The translations under genes and the position numbers were made by a program. A stretch of 64,000 nucleotides of DNA, from assembly GCF_900105025.1 (NCBI RefSeq), contig NZ_LT629759.1, positions 1,488,001 to 1,552,000 of the forward strand, in the 5' to 3' direction. Source of the stretch: Parafannyhessea umbonata (GTDB taxonomy: Bacteria > Actinomycetota > Coriobacteriia > Coriobacteriales > Atopobiaceae). Under the pieces are notes generated by a model. The model did not search any database. It had not been told where the DNA came from and worked only from the letters and a program-made list of their open reading frames with translations. How positions within the stretch are numbered: the first letter of the stretch is position 1; each line of letters begins with the position of its first letter. Positions 61,266 through 64,000 of the stretch are shown here, in pieces.

Positions 61266-61967
61266 CTAGCTCGTGATGATCGACACGATGTCGCTTGCGC
61301 CCTTGAGCAGCGTCAGCTCGTCGTGGAGGCTCTCGTACGTGTCGTTCGTGCCGGAAAGTATGCTCAGCAGCCGGTCACGCGCGTGGTTCAGGCTCGATAT
61401 GTGGGCGTCGCCCGCGGCGCGCACCTGCTTCTCGCAGTCCTTCGTGATCTTTTGCGCCTTGTCCACCTTCTTGAGCAGCTTCGACAGGTCCTTTGCCGAA
61501 CCTATGCCCGAGCCGTCAGCGGGAACCACCTTCTGGAGCCCGTCGCACACGGGCATCAGGGCGTCGTCGCACGAGCGCTTGCCCACGGCGGCCAGCGTGC
61601 GGCCCATACGCACGTCGTCGCCCACCACGGGAAGCCGCGCGGGGATGCCCCACACCCACAGCTGCGTCTGCTCCTGTATCTTGTCCATCGCGGCGGTCAG
61701 GCTCTTGGACGCCTTGATGGCGGCCGGGTAGTCCGCCTTGCGCGCGGCGGCCGTCAGCGCGTCGTAGCCCTGGTTCACGTCCATCATGCCGTCCTGTATG
61801 GCAAGGTAGCTGCGGCCGAGCGCAAACAGGTACGCAACCAGCAGCGCAAGCACCACCAGCAGGATCGCCTGCCTGCGCCGGCGGCGCGTCTGGTCCGCGG
61901 CGGGACGGGGCTCCTGCGGCGGAATCTCGTCGCGCCCCAGGCCCAGGTTGGTGAGGTGCTTGGCCAT
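61266..61967 (-). CDS. Membrane-anchored protein resembling the N-terminal part of DUF4012
   Basis: 233 aa; first gene of the operon. A basic cytoplasmic head (DQTRRRRR) precedes one membrane helix (QAILLVVLALLVAYLFALGRSYLAI), and the rest is an extracellular helical domain. The pattern ALTAAARKADYPAAIKASKSLTAAMDKIQEQT, then WGIPARLPVVGDDVRMGRTLAAVG, resembles the start of DUF4012 proteins, but the protein is much shorter. ATG 61967 follows GGAGGCGAGC; it ends 10 nt before the Sel1-ABCG gene. It may be a surface component served by the ABCG transporter. Confidence 0.6.
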   Translation of the reverse strand: MAKHLTNLGLGRDEIPPQEPRPAADQTRRRRRQAILLVVLALLVAYLFALGRSYLAIQDGMMDVNQGYDALTAAARKADYPAAIKASKSLTAAMDKIQEQTQLWVWGIPARLPVVGDDVRMGRTLAAVGKRSCDDALMPVCDGLQKVVPADGSGIGSAKDLSKLLKKVDKAQKITKDCEKQVRAAGDAHISSLNHARDRLLSILSGTNDTYESLHDELTLLKGASDIVSIITS

Positions 61968-62069
61968 GCTCGCCTCCACGTAACGGATGACTCCACGGGG
62001 CACCGCGTGCCGGCGCCCGCTCGTTAGGCTATCTTAGCACCCGCGCCGGACACGCCGCGCCGGCAGACC

Positions 62070-62912
62070 CTACAGCATGAAGCGAGGCGTGCGGCCCTCG
62101 CGCGTGGCGCAGGCAATCTCCTCCAGGGCCGCGGCCACGCTGTCCTCGTCGCAGCGGCCAATGTGGTAGCGGGCCGCCGCGGCCGCGGCGGGCGTCGCGT
62201 TCGCCACGGCGACGGAGTTCTCTAGCGCGCCCATCAGGGCCAGGTCGTTCTCCGCATCGCCAAAGAACACCACCTCGTCCTGGGATATCCCCATGGCGTC
62301 CAGCAGCATCGGCAGCGCCGTGCCCTTGTTCAGGCCGCGCGGCACCACGTCGCACCACGCGTCCACAGGCTGCACGAGGTCGAACTCAGGACACGCCTCC
62401 ATGCCGCCCGCCTTGATCTTCTCCAACACGTCCTGTCCCAGCGGACAGGCGACCGTCGCGGCGATCAGCTCGTCTTCGGGCACCGCGTCTGCCAGCGTGC
62501 ACGCAAACTTGAAGCGCTCAGCGTACGGCGCCGCGTCCGCCTCCGTGGTCGCTATGCACCACGCCGGGTTCGTCTGGTCGTTTGCCAGCGGGTACGCGGT
62601 CACGAAGCAGTGCTCGAAGCCGCGCACGTAATCGCTCAGGCGCTGCAGCGCGGCGTTGTCGATCAGGCTCTTGCGGCGAAGCTCGCCATCCACGTAGATC
62701 TTCTTGCCGTTCGAGAGTATGCCCGTCTGGAACGCGGAGTCGTCGCCGCCAAAGAAGCGCATCAGCTCCTGCGTGTCGCGGCCGGTCGCGGGGCCAAACT
62801 CCACGCCGGCGGCGCGCAGCTCGCGAATGGCGTCCATCGCGCGCGGGCTCACGCGCTCCGCGCCAAACGGTATGAGGGTGTTGTCCATGTCCGTCAGGAC
62901 CAGCTTGATCAT
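62070..62912 (-). CDS. HAD-superfamily Cof-type phosphatase
   Basis: 280-aa HAD IIB hydrolase. Motif I LTDMDNTLIPFG (D-x-D), motif II as GPATGRDTQEL, motif III Lys in GLNKGTALPMLLDAMGI and motif IV FFGDAENDLALMGAL are present. It dephosphorylates sugar phosphates or similar metabolites; the substrate is not predictable. ATG 62912 follows AAAGGCAGAGC. It is a monocistronic unit; a GGCGAGAAG repeat sits 56 nt upstream (62968-62976), within the promoter region. Confidence 0.92.
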   Translation of the reverse strand: MIKLVLTDMDNTLIPFGAERVSPRAMDAIRELRAAGVEFGPATGRDTQELMRFFGGDDSAFQTGILSNGKKIYVDGELRRKSLIDNAALQRLSDYVRGFEHCFVTAYPLANDQTNPAWCIATTEADAAPYAERFKFACTLADAVPEDELIAATVACPLGQDVLEKIKAGGMEACPEFDLVQPVDAWCDVVPRGLNKGTALPMLLDAMGISQDEVVFFGDAENDLALMGALENSVAVANATPAAAAAARYHIGRCDEDSVAAALEEIACATREGRTPRFML

Positions 62913-63152
62913 GCTCTGCCTTTCGCTTGGGTTGCGACGCCGGGGTGCGGCGACCGCGCGGGCGCCGGGCGAGAAGTGCCGCCGCCAAAGACCATAGCAT
63001 CGCCCTCTGCGCAAACATCAACACTTCTGAAAGTTTTCGCTTTGCCATGGATGCCGACGCATAAATGGCTACCCTGTTGTGTGCAAGAGTTCGCGTCACG
63101 CGGCGGCACGAGCACCGCCGCCGCCCTGACACCAGGCACCGGGAGGTTCCAC

Positions 63153-63773
63153 ATGCTTATGCCGCAGGAGAGCGCACGCAGGCTCTTCTTCCCGCAGGCG
63201 TACGCGGGCGGCGAGGGGGCACAGTGGTCCGGCCTCCCTTACTGGGAGTTCAGCGTCGAGCTCGCGGGCTGCGGGCTGTGCTCCGCAGCCATGTGCATCG
63301 ACCTGCTCACAAACCGGGACCTCACGCCCCGCGACGTGCTCGCGCGCTACCGCAAGGACGGTATGGACGACGCGGGCGCGAGCAAGGTGGGCGGACGCAA
63401 CATGAGCACGCTCCTGAACGAGTACAACGCGCGCACGTTTGGCATACGCTCCTTCCCCATCGAGCGCAGCGTGGACGCGTTCAGGCAGGCGCTCGCGCAG
63501 GGCGACGTCATCTGGGCGTCGAGCTCGGACCACCAGGGCACGCACCCGTGGCACTACGCGGACGGCTCCCTGCAGCCGCTGGACCCGTGTGGCATCCAGC
63601 ACCCGCACGGTCACATCGTGTGCGTCTGGGCCTACGAGGACGGCGCGTTCCTGGTGAAGGACCCCCTTGGCCCCAGCCAGCTCTGCAACAACGTGCGCTA
63701 CACGGACGACCAGATGGAGCGGTGGCTCGCGGGAAACGACCACCAGCAGTACCGCGTCTCCGTGGCACGGTAG
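63153..63773 (+). CDS. C39-like papain-fold peptidase
   Basis: 206-aa protein of the C39-like (peptidase_C39_2) group. Catalytic Cys in ELAGCGLCSAAMCIDLLTNRDLTPRDVLARY, His in IQHPHGHIVCVWAYEDGAFLVKDPLG, with the Asp of KDPLG completing the triad. No signal peptide or export motif is visible, and the start MLMPQESARRLFFPQAYAGGEG is cytosolic-like. ATG 63153 follows GGGAGG. Whether it processes a peptide or is an amidase-type cell-wall enzyme is unknown. Confidence 0.78.
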   Translation: MLMPQESARRLFFPQAYAGGEGAQWSGLPYWEFSVELAGCGLCSAAMCIDLLTNRDLTPRDVLARYRKDGMDDAGASKVGGRNMSTLLNEYNARTFGIRSFPIERSVDAFRQALAQGDVIWASSSDHQGTHPWHYADGSLQPLDPCGIQHPHGHIVCVWAYEDGAFLVKDPLGPSQLCNNVRYTDDQMERWLAGNDHQQYRVSVAR

Positions 63774-63782
63774 CGCCCGCGC

Positions 63783-64000
63783 CTACAGGTCGCGCTTCGT
63801 CAGGATCTCCTGCGGGACGAGCCCGCACGACTCCACCACGGCACGCGCGTAGTCCGCCTCCTCGGCCGACATCCCCTCGCACACCAGCGACATGTCCGGC
63901 ACGTCGATGTTCGCCTGGCCGGTCGACTCGTTGTCCGTCGGATCCGGGAAGCGCTCCATCGCACGGTCCACCATGAGCCGGTATGCGGGCGAGAAGGGCG
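63783..64000 (-). CDS. C-terminal part of a gene entering from the right edge, unknown
   Basis: Reading in from the edge, the frame is PFSPAYRLMVDRAMERFPDP, then a Thr/Asn/Ser stretch, PDMSLVCEGMSAEEADYARAVVESCGLVPQEILTKRDL and a stop at 63783. It stays open to the window end, so the true start is probably outside, although an internal ATG (63974) exists. The partial product suggests a 70-residue helical C-terminus. A GGCGAGAAG repeat (63988-63996) lies inside. I do not recognise the family. Confidence 0.55.
   Translation of the reverse strand, partial: PFSPAYRLMVDRAMERFPDPTDNESTGQANIDVPDMSLVCEGMSAEEADYARAVVESCGLVPQEILTKRDL

Overview
This window is a contiguous, gene-dense stretch of a high-GC Gram-positive chromosome. 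I infer an anaerobic actinobacterium of the class Coriobacteriia (Olsenella/Atopobium-like). The reasons are the high GC with strong GC3 bias, the anaerobic sulfite reductase operon asrABC, a lipoteichoic-acid-synthase-type sulfatase, a pyrophosphate-type phosphofructokinase, a class III fructose bisphosphatase and an actinobacterial DUF3516 helicase. The class assignment is inference; no rRNA or tRNA gene was seen.

Layout. 1-2.7 kb: NAD biosynthesis operon nadABC (minus strand, nadC cut by the window edge) behind a promoter whose -35 lies inside a 30-bp perfect palindrome. 2.8-8.1 kb: an oxidoreductase, ilvE and asrABC. 8.4-15 kb: a threonine aldolase, a cell-surface O-acyltransferase with two SGNH domains, a phosphopantetheinyl transferase, an NlpC/P60-like protein and a phosphate transporter with its DUF47 partner. 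15.1-18.8 kb: a polar amino-acid ABC transporter operon ending in a 66-aa cysteine-rich protein. 19.1-25.3 kb: LTA-synthase-like protein, a decayed methyltransferase pseudogene, a Crp/Fnr regulator, a LOG protein and an AlkA-Ogt DNA-repair fusion. 25.5-31.3 kb: manA, phosphofructokinase, flavoproteins, small membrane proteins and metY. 31.6-41.6 kb: an esterase with a very long Lys/Ala/Pro tail, an ATP-grasp protein, GNAT, XRE and LysR regulators, an Old Yellow Enzyme homologue and a large helicase. 41.6-42.7 kb: a low-GC island encoding a secreted protein of unknown function. 43.3-54.5 kb: proA, engB, fbp, the copper operon csoR-copA and a YgiQ radical SAM enzyme. 54.5-57.1 kb: an overlapping operon of response regulator, histidine kinase and small alarmone synthetase. 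57.3-62 kb: an unusual exporter-like operon containing a Sel1-repeat/ABCG ATPase fusion. 62-64 kb: a HAD phosphatase, a C39-like peptidase and a partial gene.

How the genes work together. Central carbon metabolism is represented by manA, PPi-type PFK and class III FBP, which would allow reversible control of fructose-6-phosphate/fructose-1,6-bisphosphate. Sulfur and amino-acid functions include asrABC (sulfite to sulfide) and metY (sulfide into homocysteine), which could be metabolically linked. Envelope functions are spread through the window (acyltransferase, LTA synthase, NlpC, esterase).

The strongest unexplained signal is a short dispersed sequence, GGCGAGAAG (extended GGGCGAGAAGRRC). 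I count 28 exact copies by eye, in both orientations, where about one is expected from base composition. Eight lie in intergenic DNA, several next to terminators or promoters. Others fall in disordered protein linkers, and one inverted pair forms a 27-bp palindrome. It looks like an uptake- or binding-signal family and is the main candidate for an undescribed system here.
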